Shown piece after piece: positions 1-4,983 of a DNA stretch of 5,276 bases. The DNA is from Natronohydrobacter sp. (GTDB taxonomy: Bacteria > Pseudomonadota > Alphaproteobacteria > Rhodobacterales > Rhodobacteraceae), in the NCBI GenBank assembly GCA_007117255.1, contig SKGU01000326.1:1-5276 (forward strand), in the 5' to 3' direction. The translations under genes were made by a program, and so were the position numbers. A model generated the notes under the pieces. It was not told where the DNA came from. It ran no database searches and saw only the letters and a list, made by a program, of their open reading frames with translations. The stretch's first letter is position 1. The number at the start of each line of letters is the position of its first letter.

Positions 1-10
1 GCGCGGATGA
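1..10 (+). CDS. possible 3' end of an upstream gene (last two codons and stop)
   Basis: In frame 2 the sequence reads CGC GGA TGA, so a stop codon at 8-10 overlaps the rsmA ATG at 7-9 in the ATGA arrangement typical of translationally coupled genes. Only two codons are visible, so identity cannot be read from the sequence. In related Rhodobacterales the gene before rsmA is often pdxA (4-hydroxythreonine-4-phosphate dehydrogenase). That identity is inference from remembered gene order only, and the stop could be chance. Confidence 0.25.
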
Positions 11-849
11 TCGATGCCCTGCCCCCGTTGCGTGACGTGATCCGCACCCATGATCTGCGCGCGAAAAAGAGTTTTGGCCAGAATTTCTTGCTGGATCTGA
101 ACCTGACCTCCCGGATCGCGCGGGTTGCGGGCGATCTGTCCGGCGCCGATGTGTTGGAAGTTGGGCCTGGCCCAGGTGGGCTGACTCGCGGGCTTTTGGC
201 GGAAGGCGCGCGCCGCGTGCTGGCGATTGAAAAAGACCCGCGCTGCCTTGCCGCGCTGGCCGAAATTGCCGCGGCCTATCCGGGGCGTTTGCAGGTGATT
301 GAAGGCGATGCGCTGGCAGTGGATGCGTTGGCGCATCTGACCCCGCCGATCAAGATCGTGTCCAACCTGCCCTATAATGTCGGCACTGAATTGTTGATCC
401 GCTGGATGACGCCTGCGCAATGGCCACCCTTCTGGGACAGCCTGACGCTGATGTTTCAACGCGAAGTGGCAGAACGGATCGTGGCGAAGCCGGGCAGCAA
501 GGCTTACGGGCGTCTGGCGTTGATGGTGCAATGGCGGGCCGAAGCCCGTATCGCGCTGAGCCTGCCGCCTGAAGCCTTCACACCGCCGCCCAAAGTCAGC
601 TCAGCCGTGGTGCATATCACGCGGCTTGATCAGCCGCGCTACCCTGCCGATGCACGCGTTCTGGAGCGGATCGTGGCGGCCGGGTTCAACCAGCGCCGCA
701 AGATGCTGCGCGCCTCGCTGCGCGGTCAGCATCCGCAAATTGAGGATATGCTGAACGCCGCAGAGATTGCCCCCACCGCGCGGGCCGAGGAAATCGGGTT
801 GGAAGCCTGGTGCCGTCTGGCGCGTCTGATCGCGCCTCAGGGCGCGTAA
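7..849 (+). CDS. rsmA: 16S rRNA (adenine1518-N6/adenine1519-N6)-dimethyltransferase RsmA (KsgA)
   Basis: This cytoplasmic enzyme uses S-adenosylmethionine to dimethylate two adjacent adenines near the 3' end of 16S rRNA, a late step in 30S maturation. The 280-residue length is normal for the family. The N-terminal signature KKSFGQNFL lies at residues 20-28. The SAM-binding motif I EVGPGPGGLT is at 51-60, the acidic ribose-binding residue in AIEKD at E75, and GDAL at 100-103. The catalytic motif IV NLPYN is at 120-124 and FQREVAERI at 150-158. The C-terminal rRNA-contacting part contains TPPPKVSSAV (192-201) and FNQRRKMLRASLRG (227-240). All key residues are present, so it should be active. 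The ATG at 7 fits the remembered N-terminus of relatives, but upstream sequence is too short to judge its ribosome-binding site. The 3' end overlaps the convergent gene on the other strand by 13 bases. Confidence 0.97.
   Translation: MIDALPPLRDVIRTHDLRAKKSFGQNFLLDLNLTSRIARVAGDLSGADVLEVGPGPGGLTRGLLAEGARRVLAIEKDPRCLAALAEIAAAYPGRLQVIEGDALAVDALAHLTPPIKIVSNLPYNVGTELLIRWMTPAQWPPFWDSLTLMFQREVAERIVAKPGSKAYGRLALMVQWRAEARIALSLPPEAFTPPPKVSSAVVHITRLDQPRYPADARVLERIVAAGFNQRRKMLRASLRGQHPQIEDMLNAAEIAPTARAEEIGLEAWCRLARLIAPQGA
831..846. terminator. GC hairpin at the convergent gene ends (weak terminator candidate)
   Basis: CGCGCC-TCAG-GGCGCG forms a perfect 6-bp all-GC stem with a 4-base loop. It lies exactly where rsmA and the opposing gene end and overlap, and its loop holds the opposing gene's TGA stop (complement of 837-839). 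Being symmetrical, it would form in both transcripts. Neither side carries a run of T after the stem, so it is not a textbook intrinsic terminator. It may mark 3' ends or be fortuitous in GC-rich sequence. Confidence 0.3.
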
Positions 850-1832
850 GCAGCCGGGCGGGCGGGAACATATCGCGCGAATTCGAAGGCAAGCCAGTCT
901 GCGGTGCAGCTATCCACCTCTTGAAGCCTGCTCAACATCTGCTCTCGGGCGCGTGTCATGTAGCGCAGCATGATTTGACGCGCGATCGCTTGTTGGCCGC
1001 GACGGCTGGCTGCGAAATCCGTATCCGAAACGAGGGCGGCCACCGGGCTTCCAAGTGACAAAAGTGCAGGGTAGCTTCCAAGGCCGATATAGAGCGCATG
1101 CGCACAGGCGCGCTGACTGGTTGGGCACTGTGTTGAACAGACCGCGCGCAGGGGCATTGCCAAGGGGTTGGCCGCCAACCAGTCGCGCAGATCTTCGGGC
1201 GCGGGTTTTTCGCCTGCTGCACGGCGCTGCGGATCGCCAGCGTGTAAATCCTCGACCGCATCAGGGTCGAGCACGCGCGGATAAACAAGATGGCGCAACC
1301 CGTCAGGATACCAGGGCATGTCCAGCACGGCAGGCGCCAATCCGCCTTCGCGCCGCGCGGCAACAGTCAGAAGCGCTTCTCGGCATGCACGGTCCTCACC
1401 TGCTTCAGCGAATTGATGCGCAAGCTCTATCCCGCGTTCACCCCGCCAAAGATCGGCAAGCGCCTTTGCGAAGGAGCTTTGCGCTGCCGCATGTGTGATC
1501 CAGTTCTGTCCTGACAGACCGCCCGTGCTACGCAAATGTTCGATACGTTCGGCGCGCGTAAGCCACGCGGTTTCCGGCCCCTGCAAAGCGCCGCGCTTGT
1601 CGATAAGCCCAAGAAGGACTTGTGCTGCGACATTGTCCGACTGTGCCAGCTCTGCGAAATCCGCAACAGATTTCGACTCTTCGCCACTCAACCACAGCGC
1701 AAGGCTTGCCTGAAAGTCAGGATGATCCGCGCCTTTCAACGCACCGGCCCACAGCTCTTGCCCCAGCGACAGCATTGTCACGACAGCAAGCAGTCCCAAC
1801 CGCAGCGCAAGGCAAGAAACGGTCTTTAGCAT
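837..1832 (-). CDS. exported protein of unknown function, weakly Sel1/TPR-like
   Basis: I do not recognise a named family. With the start at 1832 the product is 331 residues. The N-terminus is a good Sec signal peptide: a Lys near the start (MLKTVSCLALRLGLLAVV), a hydrophobic core, and a probable cleavage after LWA at about residue 29. There is no lipobox, so a periplasmic protein is expected. Residues about 64-85 (NVAAQVLLGLIDKRGAL) resemble one degenerate Sel1/TPR-type helix pair, which suggests a helical protein-binding scaffold, but this is weak. The mature part has five cysteines (about 150, 232, 236, 243, 309). Three are clustered in the stretch AVCSTQCPTSQRAC, consistent with disulfides or metal binding. 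A start at 1868 would give 343 residues, but 1832 has the better ribosome-binding site and puts the signal peptide at the very N-terminus. The gene converges on rsmA and diverges from the gene at 2154. No enzymatic motif is visible. Confidence 0.82.
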   Translation of the reverse strand: MLKTVSCLALRLGLLAVVTMLSLGQELWAGALKGADHPDFQASLALWLSGEESKSVADFAELAQSDNVAAQVLLGLIDKRGALQGPETAWLTRAERIEHLRSTGGLSGQNWITHAAAQSSFAKALADLWRGERGIELAHQFAEAGEDRACREALLTVAARREGGLAPAVLDMPWYPDGLRHLVYPRVLDPDAVEDLHAGDPQRRAAGEKPAPEDLRDWLAANPLAMPLRAVCSTQCPTSQRACAHALYIGLGSYPALLSLGSPVAALVSDTDFAASRRGQQAIARQIMLRYMTRAREQMLSRLQEVDSCTADWLAFEFARYVPARPAAYAP

Positions 1833-1835
1833 GAT

Positions 1836-1842
1836 CCCCCCT
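1836..1842 (-). promoter_or_regulatory. ribosome-binding site that favours the start at 1832
   Basis: On the minus strand the sequence reads AGGGGGG ATC ATG. A purine-rich Shine-Dalgarno-like stretch thus lies just upstream of the ATG at 1832-1830. The in-frame ATG 12 codons earlier (1868) has only an AGG eight bases away and lies within a palindrome and a possible promoter. The internal ATG is therefore the preferred start. Confidence 0.6.
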
Positions 1843-1854
1843 ATAGCCTGCACA

Positions 1855-1883
1855 ACTATGCGGCGCATAGGTGCTGCCTACAA
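1855..1883 (-). promoter_or_regulatory. candidate promoter for the exported-protein gene
   Basis: On the minus strand TTGTAG (1883-1878) is followed, after 17 bases, by CATAGT (1860-1855). These match the sigma-70 consensus at 3 of 6 and 4 of 6 positions. Transcription would begin around 1848, giving a short leader before the ribosome-binding site and ATG at 1832. The palindrome at 1856-1870 covers the -10 element and part of the spacer. Match quality is modest and no start site is known. Confidence 0.3.
1856..1870. repeat. 15-bp perfect palindrome, possible operator
   Basis: CTATGCG-G-CGCATAG has perfect 7-bp arms around one central base. It lies 24-38 bases upstream of the start codon at 1832, across the -10 region of the candidate minus-strand promoter. 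This is the position expected for a repressor site of a dimeric regulator. The symmetry is certain from the sequence; the operator role is inferred from position. Confidence 0.45.
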
Positions 1884-1898
1884 GTCGATCTGATGAAT

Positions 1899-2002
1899 TT
1901 TCGTGCAAGTTTCTGCGATCTCAATGCGCAAAGCTTCGCGTCCGAGCACGAAGCATCTCAGGTACCTTTGCACGAAACGCTACAATTTTTGGTTTGGTGC
2001 AA
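1899..2002. repeat. cluster of TTGCACGAAA-type decamers, possible regulator-binding sites
   Basis: TTTCGTGCAA at 1899-1908 and TTGCACGAAA at 1968-1977 are exact inverted copies. TTTGGTGCAA at 1993-2002 matches the first in 9 of 10 positions. GAGCACGAAG at 1944-1953 shares the GCACGAA core (7 of 10). The copies at 1968 and 1993 face each other across 15 bases and could form a dyad or an imperfect hairpin. Three near-identical decamers within 104 bp of a divergent intergenic region suggest binding sites for one transcription factor, which I cannot name. Confidence 0.5.
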
Positions 2003-2084
2003 GGATTGGCGTGAATGCGGAAACAGCGTGCGCGCATGGATATAGGGTTTCAGATGTGATCATTGAATTGGCGCAGTGCGTCGC

Positions 2085-2112
2085 TTGTCAATCAGCCGAA
2101 GTCGGGTAGGCT
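2085..2112 (+). promoter_or_regulatory. candidate promoter for the hydrolase-like gene
   Basis: TTGTCA (2085-2090, 5 of 6 to consensus -35) is followed after 16 bases by TAGGCT (2107-2112, 3 of 6 to consensus -10). Initiation near 2119 would give a leader of about 35 bases before the ATG at 2154. The -10 match is poor, so confidence is low. Confidence 0.25.
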
Positions 2113-2139
2113 TGAAAATGGTAAATGTCTTTTCCCTGA

Positions 2140-2149
2140 CACTCGAGTG
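2140..2149. repeat. 10-bp palindrome next to the start codon at 2154
   Basis: CACTCGAGTG is a perfect palindrome ending four bases before the ATG. It contains the only Shine-Dalgarno-like bases (GAG, 2145-2147) of the downstream gene. It is flanked by the direct repeat TGACAC at 2137-2142 and 2148-2153. It might affect translation or bind a protein, but short palindromes arise by chance. Confidence 0.3.
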
Positions 2150-2153
2150 ACAC

Positions 2154-3089
2154 ATGAGCGACTGCGCAGACACGATCAACCTCGCAACGGCCAGGACCGA
2201 AGCCGAATGGCTGGCACGTCTGGATGAAATGGCCGACGAGCTTGGCAGTTTCACGCCGCTTGGCGCGCATCATGCTGCATTTTTTGCAGATGGCAGCGAT
2301 ACGTTGTTGGTCAGTTTTGAAACGGTCGCTGAAATTCGAGACATGCAAGACGATCATCGCCCGTTCGGTCTGCGAATCGCCGAACGACACGGCTGGTCCA
2401 GTCTGGTAATCCTTGCCCGTGCGCCGCGCTGGTATCGCGACGCCGAAGTACTGGATTTCTTCGACAGCCAGATAGATTCCTGCTTTTTTGACAGCTTTTC
2501 GCGCGTTATCTTCTATGGTGCAGGCATGTCAGGATATGCGGCTTGTACGTTCAGTCTGGCCGCGCCTGGCGCAACTGTGCTGGCAATCGCCCCGCATGCC
2601 ACCCTTGATCCCGAACTTGCCCCATGGGAGCGGCGTTTCAAGGCGCAGCGGCGTCTGGATTTCCGATCGCGTTTCGGCTTCGCACCCGCCATGCTGGACG
2701 GTGCGCGCGCAGCCTTCATCGTCTATGATGCTGCCAACAAGACCGATGCAATGCATGCGACGCTGTTTCGGCGCCCCTTTGTGACGATGTTGCGCAGCCC
2801 GGCTTTGGGCGATCAGACAGCACCGGCACTGGCACGGATCGGCGCGCTTGATACATTGATCGAAACGGCAGCACGGGGACGGCTGACCCCTGCCCGGTTC
2901 CACGACCTGATGCGCAAGCGGCGCAATGATCCGACCTATCTGAAAGCACTGGTCAAGCGGGTGGCCAAAGCCAACCATCCCGCGCTGACGGTCGTGGCTG
3001 CAAAACATGCGCTGGCGATGAATGACAGCCACGGGATGCGCAAAAAACTGAAGAAGGCAGAAAAAACCTTGGCCGAAGATCTGAGCTGA
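2154..3089 (+). CDS. alpha/beta-hydrolase-like protein of unknown function, apparent nucleophile replaced by Gly
   Basis: The product has 311 residues, no signal peptide and no membrane segment, so it is probably cytoplasmic. The central stretch VIFYGAGMSGYAACTF (118-133), then PGATVLAIAPHATLDP (138-153), resembles the nucleophile elbow and following strand of an alpha/beta-hydrolase-like family with a YGxSMGGYAA pattern. Here the nucleophile position is Gly124, so classical serine hydrolase activity is doubtful. Other distinctive stretches are RWYRDAEVLDFFD (92-104), FKAQRRLDF (162-170) and DAMHATLFRRP (198-208). The C-terminus (about 295-311) is Lys/Glu-rich and helical. From memory, homologues are common in Rhodobacterales and some carry the label phosphoadenosine phosphosulfate reductase. 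I see no sequence support for that: there is no P-loop-like PAPS motif and no catalytic ECG-type C-terminus. The ATG is certain as the earliest start because an in-frame TGA lies at 2148-2150. The ribosome-binding site is weak (GAG). It lies 48 bp before pyrC and may be cotranscribed with it. Confidence 0.85.
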   Translation: MSDCADTINLATARTEAEWLARLDEMADELGSFTPLGAHHAAFFADGSDTLLVSFETVAEIRDMQDDHRPFGLRIAERHGWSSLVILARAPRWYRDAEVLDFFDSQIDSCFFDSFSRVIFYGAGMSGYAACTFSLAAPGATVLAIAPHATLDPELAPWERRFKAQRRLDFRSRFGFAPAMLDGARAAFIVYDAANKTDAMHATLFRRPFVTMLRSPALGDQTAPALARIGALDTLIETAARGRLTPARFHDLMRKRRNDPTYLKALVKRVAKANHPALTVVAAKHALAMNDSHGMRKKLKKAEKTLAEDLS

Positions 3090-3097
3090 CGCAGAAT
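3069..3097 (+). promoter_or_regulatory. candidate promoter for pyrC
   Basis: TTGGCC (3069-3074) and CAGAAT (3092-3097), 17 bases apart, each match sigma-70 consensus at 4 of 6 positions. The -35 box lies inside the end of the preceding gene. Initiation near 3104 would place the inverted repeat 3110-3137 in the leader. It is one weak match among possible alternatives; read-through from the preceding gene is equally possible. Confidence 0.3.
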
Positions 3098-3109
3098 CTG
3101 GCTGGAAAG

Positions 3110-3137
3110 GGCCTGTAAATTCCGTATAGGTCAGGCC
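3110..3137 (+). promoter_or_regulatory. leader inverted repeat overlapping the pyrC ribosome-binding site
   Basis: GGCCTG (3110-3115) is perfectly complementary to CAGGCC (3132-3137), which ends at the base before the pyrC ATG. The loop is 16 bases. The probable Shine-Dalgarno bases AGGTCAGG (3128-3135) lie partly in the loop and partly in the 3' arm, so folding could hinder ribosome access. E. coli pyrC is known to be controlled by a leader hairpin that hides its ribosome-binding site. The resemblance here is positional only. Confidence 0.35.
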
Positions 3138-4172
3138 ATGACCAACAGCCTGACGCTCCCCCGCCCCGACGACTGGCATCTGCATTTGCGCGATGGCGCT
3201 ATGCTGGCCGGAATTGCGCCTGAAAGCGCACGCCATTTCGCCCGCGCGATCATCATGCCGAACCTTGTGCCTCCGGTTGTGACGGGCGCACAGGCCCGCG
3301 CCTATCGCGACCGCATCCTTGCTGCGACAGGATCAGAATTCAAACCCCTGATGACATTGTATCTGACCGAAACGACGGACCCTGCCGATGTCGTGTCTGC
3401 GCATGATGCGGGAATTATCACAGCGGTCAAACTCTATCCAGCAGGGGCCACGACCAATTCCGCTTCAGGGGTGCGCGATTTCGACCGCGTGCGCGGTGTT
3501 CTGGACGCGATGGCTGAAGCAGGCATCCCTCTTTTGTGCCATGGCGAGGTCACTGACCCCGATATCGACATATTCGACCGCGAAGCCGTGTTCATTGACC
3601 GGGTTTTGGATCCTATCCGAAACCGCACACCCGGCTTGCGCGTGGTGATGGAACATATCACCACGGCGGATGCTGTCGCCTATGTACAAAGCCAGCCCGA
3701 CGATCTGGGCGCGACGATCACCACGCATCATCTTGTGATCAATCGCAACCATATCCTGGTTGGTGGCATCAAGCCGCATTACTATTGCCTGCCCGTGGCC
3801 AAGCGTGAAACGCATCGTCAGGCGCTGGTTCAGGCTGCGACATCGGGCGACGCGCGGTTTTTTCTGGGGACAGACAGCGCCCCACACACCGATGATGCGA
3901 AAGAATCGGCCTGTGGCTGCGCGGGCTGTTTCACGGCGACCAACACCATGTCGATTCTGGCACAGGTCTTTGACGACGCGGCCGCGCTCGACAAGCTCGA
4001 AGGGTTTGCCGGGCGTAACGGCCCCGGCTTCTACCGCCTGCCGGTGAATGCTGACACGATCACGTTGGAAAAGACCGCCGAGCCTGTGACCTACCCCACC
4101 CGGATCGAAACTGGCGCGGGTCCAGTCACGGTGTTTGACCCCGGATTCCCGCTTTATTGGCGCGTGACGTAA
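3138..4172 (+). CDS. pyrC: dihydroorotase PyrC (E. coli-type, homodimeric class)
   Basis: This cytoplasmic zinc enzyme reversibly cyclises N-carbamoyl-L-aspartate to L-dihydroorotate, the third step of de novo pyrimidine synthesis. The length of 344 residues is close to E. coli PyrC. The metal and catalytic residues are all present: H14 and H16 in DDWHLHLRDG, the Lys that becomes carboxylated at K98 (AVKLYPAGATTNS), H135 (LLCHGEV), H173 (MEHITT) and the catalytic D246 in GTDSAPH. Substrate-loop and binding stretches THHLVINRN (196-204), HYYCLPVAKRE (214-224) and CGCAGCF (259-265) are also intact. The ATG is preceded by AGGT at 3128-3131 with a six-base spacer and fits the expected N-terminus. 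It is followed after 87 bp by pyrE, a pathway partner, and probably forms an operon with it. Confidence 0.97.
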   Translation: MTNSLTLPRPDDWHLHLRDGAMLAGIAPESARHFARAIIMPNLVPPVVTGAQARAYRDRILAATGSEFKPLMTLYLTETTDPADVVSAHDAGIITAVKLYPAGATTNSASGVRDFDRVRGVLDAMAEAGIPLLCHGEVTDPDIDIFDREAVFIDRVLDPIRNRTPGLRVVMEHITTADAVAYVQSQPDDLGATITTHHLVINRNHILVGGIKPHYYCLPVAKRETHRQALVQAATSGDARFFLGTDSAPHTDDAKESACGCAGCFTATNTMSILAQVFDDAAALDKLEGFAGRNGPGFYRLPVNADTITLEKTAEPVTYPTRIETGAGPVTVFDPGFPLYWRVT

Positions 4173-4184
4173 AGGGCCACGCGC
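4160..4184 (+). terminator. stem-loop spanning the pyrC stop codon (weak terminator or processing hairpin)
   Basis: GCGCGTG (4160-4166) pairs perfectly with CACGCGC (4178-4184) across an 11-base loop that includes the TAA at 4170-4172. An alternative fold pairs GGGC (4174-4177) with GCCC (4187-4190), followed by CTGTTTC. Neither has a proper T-run, so efficient termination is doubtful. Partial attenuation or RNA processing between pyrC and pyrE is possible. Confidence 0.3.
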
Positions 4185-4196
4185 GCGCCCCTGTTT

Positions 4197-4214
4197 CATC
4201 TTGCCAAAAATACT
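4197..4214. repeat. recurrent Rhodobacterales intergenic motif
   Basis: CATCTTGCCAAAAATACT lies between pyrC and pyrE. On the opposite strand it reads AGTATTTTTGGCAAGATG. I remember this element, usually next to a C/G-rich block, as recurring between genes across Rhodobacteraceae genomes. Its function is unknown to me. Within this window it occurs once, so its repeat nature cannot be shown from this sequence. Confidence 0.45.
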
Positions 4215-4259
4215 TAATATCCCGCCTGCACCACAGGCCAGACGCCCGAAAGGACAGCC

Positions 4260-4922
4260 ATGATCCCCGCCACTTATCCCGACCGCGCCACTGTTGCCCG
4301 TCTGACCGCGCGGATGCTGTTGGATATCAAGGCCGTACATTTCAATGCGACAGAGCCTTTCACCTTTGCATCCGGGCTGAAGGCACCCACCTATATTGAC
4401 TGCCGAAAACTGATCAGCTTCCCGCGCATTCGCACGACATTGATGGATTTCCTGACCTGCCGGGTGATGGAAGATGCAGGCTTTGAAACCTTTGACAATA
4501 TTGCAGGCGGCGAGACAGCGGGCATTCCTTTCGCAGCCCTTGTGGCCGAACGCATGGCGCTGCCCATGACCTATGTGCGCAAGAAACCCAAAGGCTACGG
4601 GCGAAATGCGCGCATTGAAGGTGCTATGTCCGAAGGGCAGCGGGTTTTGCTGGTGGAAGACCTGACCACCGATGGCGGATCGAAGCTGAGTTTCGTGGAT
4701 GCAATCCGTGAAACCGGTGCAAGCTGTGCGCATACCGCAGTGATCTTCTACTACGGTATATTCCCTGAGACCGAACCGCGATTGGCCGAACACGGGGTTC
4801 AGCTACATTACCTGTGCACCTGGTGGGATGTGCTGGCCGAGGCCCGGCGCGGTGGCGATTTTGACGTCGCCACACTGGACGCGGTCGAGGCATTCCTGCG
4901 CGCACCCAAGGAATGGGCCTGA
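4260..4922 (+). CDS. pyrE: orotate phosphoribosyltransferase PyrE
   Basis: This cytoplasmic enzyme transfers the phosphoribosyl group of PRPP to orotate to form OMP, the fifth step of UMP synthesis. The product is 220 residues, normal for the family. The orotate and PRPP contacts near the N-terminus are FTFASGLKAPTYIDCRKL (34-51), with K41. The stretch IAGGETAGIPFAA is at 81-93. The mobile catalytic loop is represented by VRKKPKGYGR (106-115). The PRPP-binding signature is VLLVEDLTTDGGS (129-141), with acidic pair E133/D134. The TTDGGS and GYGR variants differ from E. coli but fit what I remember of alphaproteobacterial enzymes. The start is supported by AAAGGA (4249-4254) five bases upstream. 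It follows pyrC by 87 bp and is probably cotranscribed with it. A 12-bp palindrome comes right after its stop. Confidence 0.96.
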   Translation: MIPATYPDRATVARLTARMLLDIKAVHFNATEPFTFASGLKAPTYIDCRKLISFPRIRTTLMDFLTCRVMEDAGFETFDNIAGGETAGIPFAALVAERMALPMTYVRKKPKGYGRNARIEGAMSEGQRVLLVEDLTTDGGSKLSFVDAIRETGASCAHTAVIFYYGIFPETEPRLAEHGVQLHYLCTWWDVLAEARRGGDFDVATLDAVEAFLRAPKEWA

Positions 4923-4924
4923 AC

Positions 4925-4936
4925 GACTGGCCAGTC
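4925..4936. repeat. 12-bp perfect palindrome after pyrE
   Basis: GACTGGCCAGTC begins two bases after the pyrE stop codon and lies about 50 bp upstream of the antiporter start. It has no loop and no T-run, so it is not an intrinsic terminator. An operator for the antiporter gene, or chance, are the alternatives. Confidence 0.35.
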
Positions 4937-4961
4937 TGCGCTCAACCCGCTATCACTGATT

Positions 4962-4967
4962 TATAGT
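4962..4967 (+). promoter_or_regulatory. candidate -10 element for the antiporter gene
   Basis: TATAGT matches the -10 consensus at 5 of 6 positions within the 61-bp gap after pyrE. No convincing -35 element lies 16-18 bases upstream. Initiation near 4974 would leave a very short leader that starts at the ribosome-binding site. An activator-dependent promoter or read-through from pyrE are alternatives. Confidence 0.2.
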
Positions 4968-4983
4968 CAAGAGTGAGAGCAGA

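Larger units (their letters stand above)
1833..2153. other. divergent intergenic region, no convincing gene
   Basis: These 321 bases separate two divergent start codons and are more AT-rich than the flanking genes. The only sizeable open frame (1903-2109, plus, GTG start, 68 codons) has no ribosome-binding site and an unremarkable product, so I do not call it. The region holds a 15-bp palindrome, three to four copies of a TTGCACGAAA-type decamer, one weak promoter candidate in each direction, and a 10-bp palindrome next to the downstream ATG. No tRNA or recognisable riboswitch was seen. A small RNA gene cannot be excluded. Confidence 0.7.

Noticed and set aside
1055..1829. Several plus-strand open frames (1055-1498, 1536-1829 and others) opposite the exported-protein gene
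   Set aside because: They overlap one another in different frames and lack motifs. The minus-strand frame has a signal peptide and good start signals.
2041..2070. A possible FNR/CRP-type site around TGTGATCATTGA
   Set aside because: Only the central TGATCA is symmetrical. The flanks do not pair or match TTGAT-N4-ATCAA or TGTGA-N6-TCACA.
1903..2109. A 68-codon plus-strand open frame in the divergent intergenic region
   Set aside because: It has a GTG start with no ribosome-binding site, an unremarkable composition, and overlaps the repeated decamers. Regulatory DNA is the better explanation.
2529..3236. A 235-codon minus-strand open frame opposite the 311-residue gene and the start of pyrC
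   Set aside because: It is a frame shadow of the real plus-strand genes, with low-complexity composition and no motif.
4388..4682. PyrE deviations from E. coli (GYGR in place of the DHGE loop; TTDGGS signature) as signs of an inactive enzyme
   Set aside because: These variants match my recollection of normal alphaproteobacterial orotate phosphoribosyltransferases, and the E133/D134 pair and lysines are present.
3465..4793. A 442-codon open frame on the minus strand opposite pyrC and pyrE
   Set aside because: It lies antisense to two clearly conserved enzymes and spans their intergenic gap. Its product is rich in His, Arg, Gly and Cys without any recognisable domain, as expected from the complement of GC-rich coding sequence.
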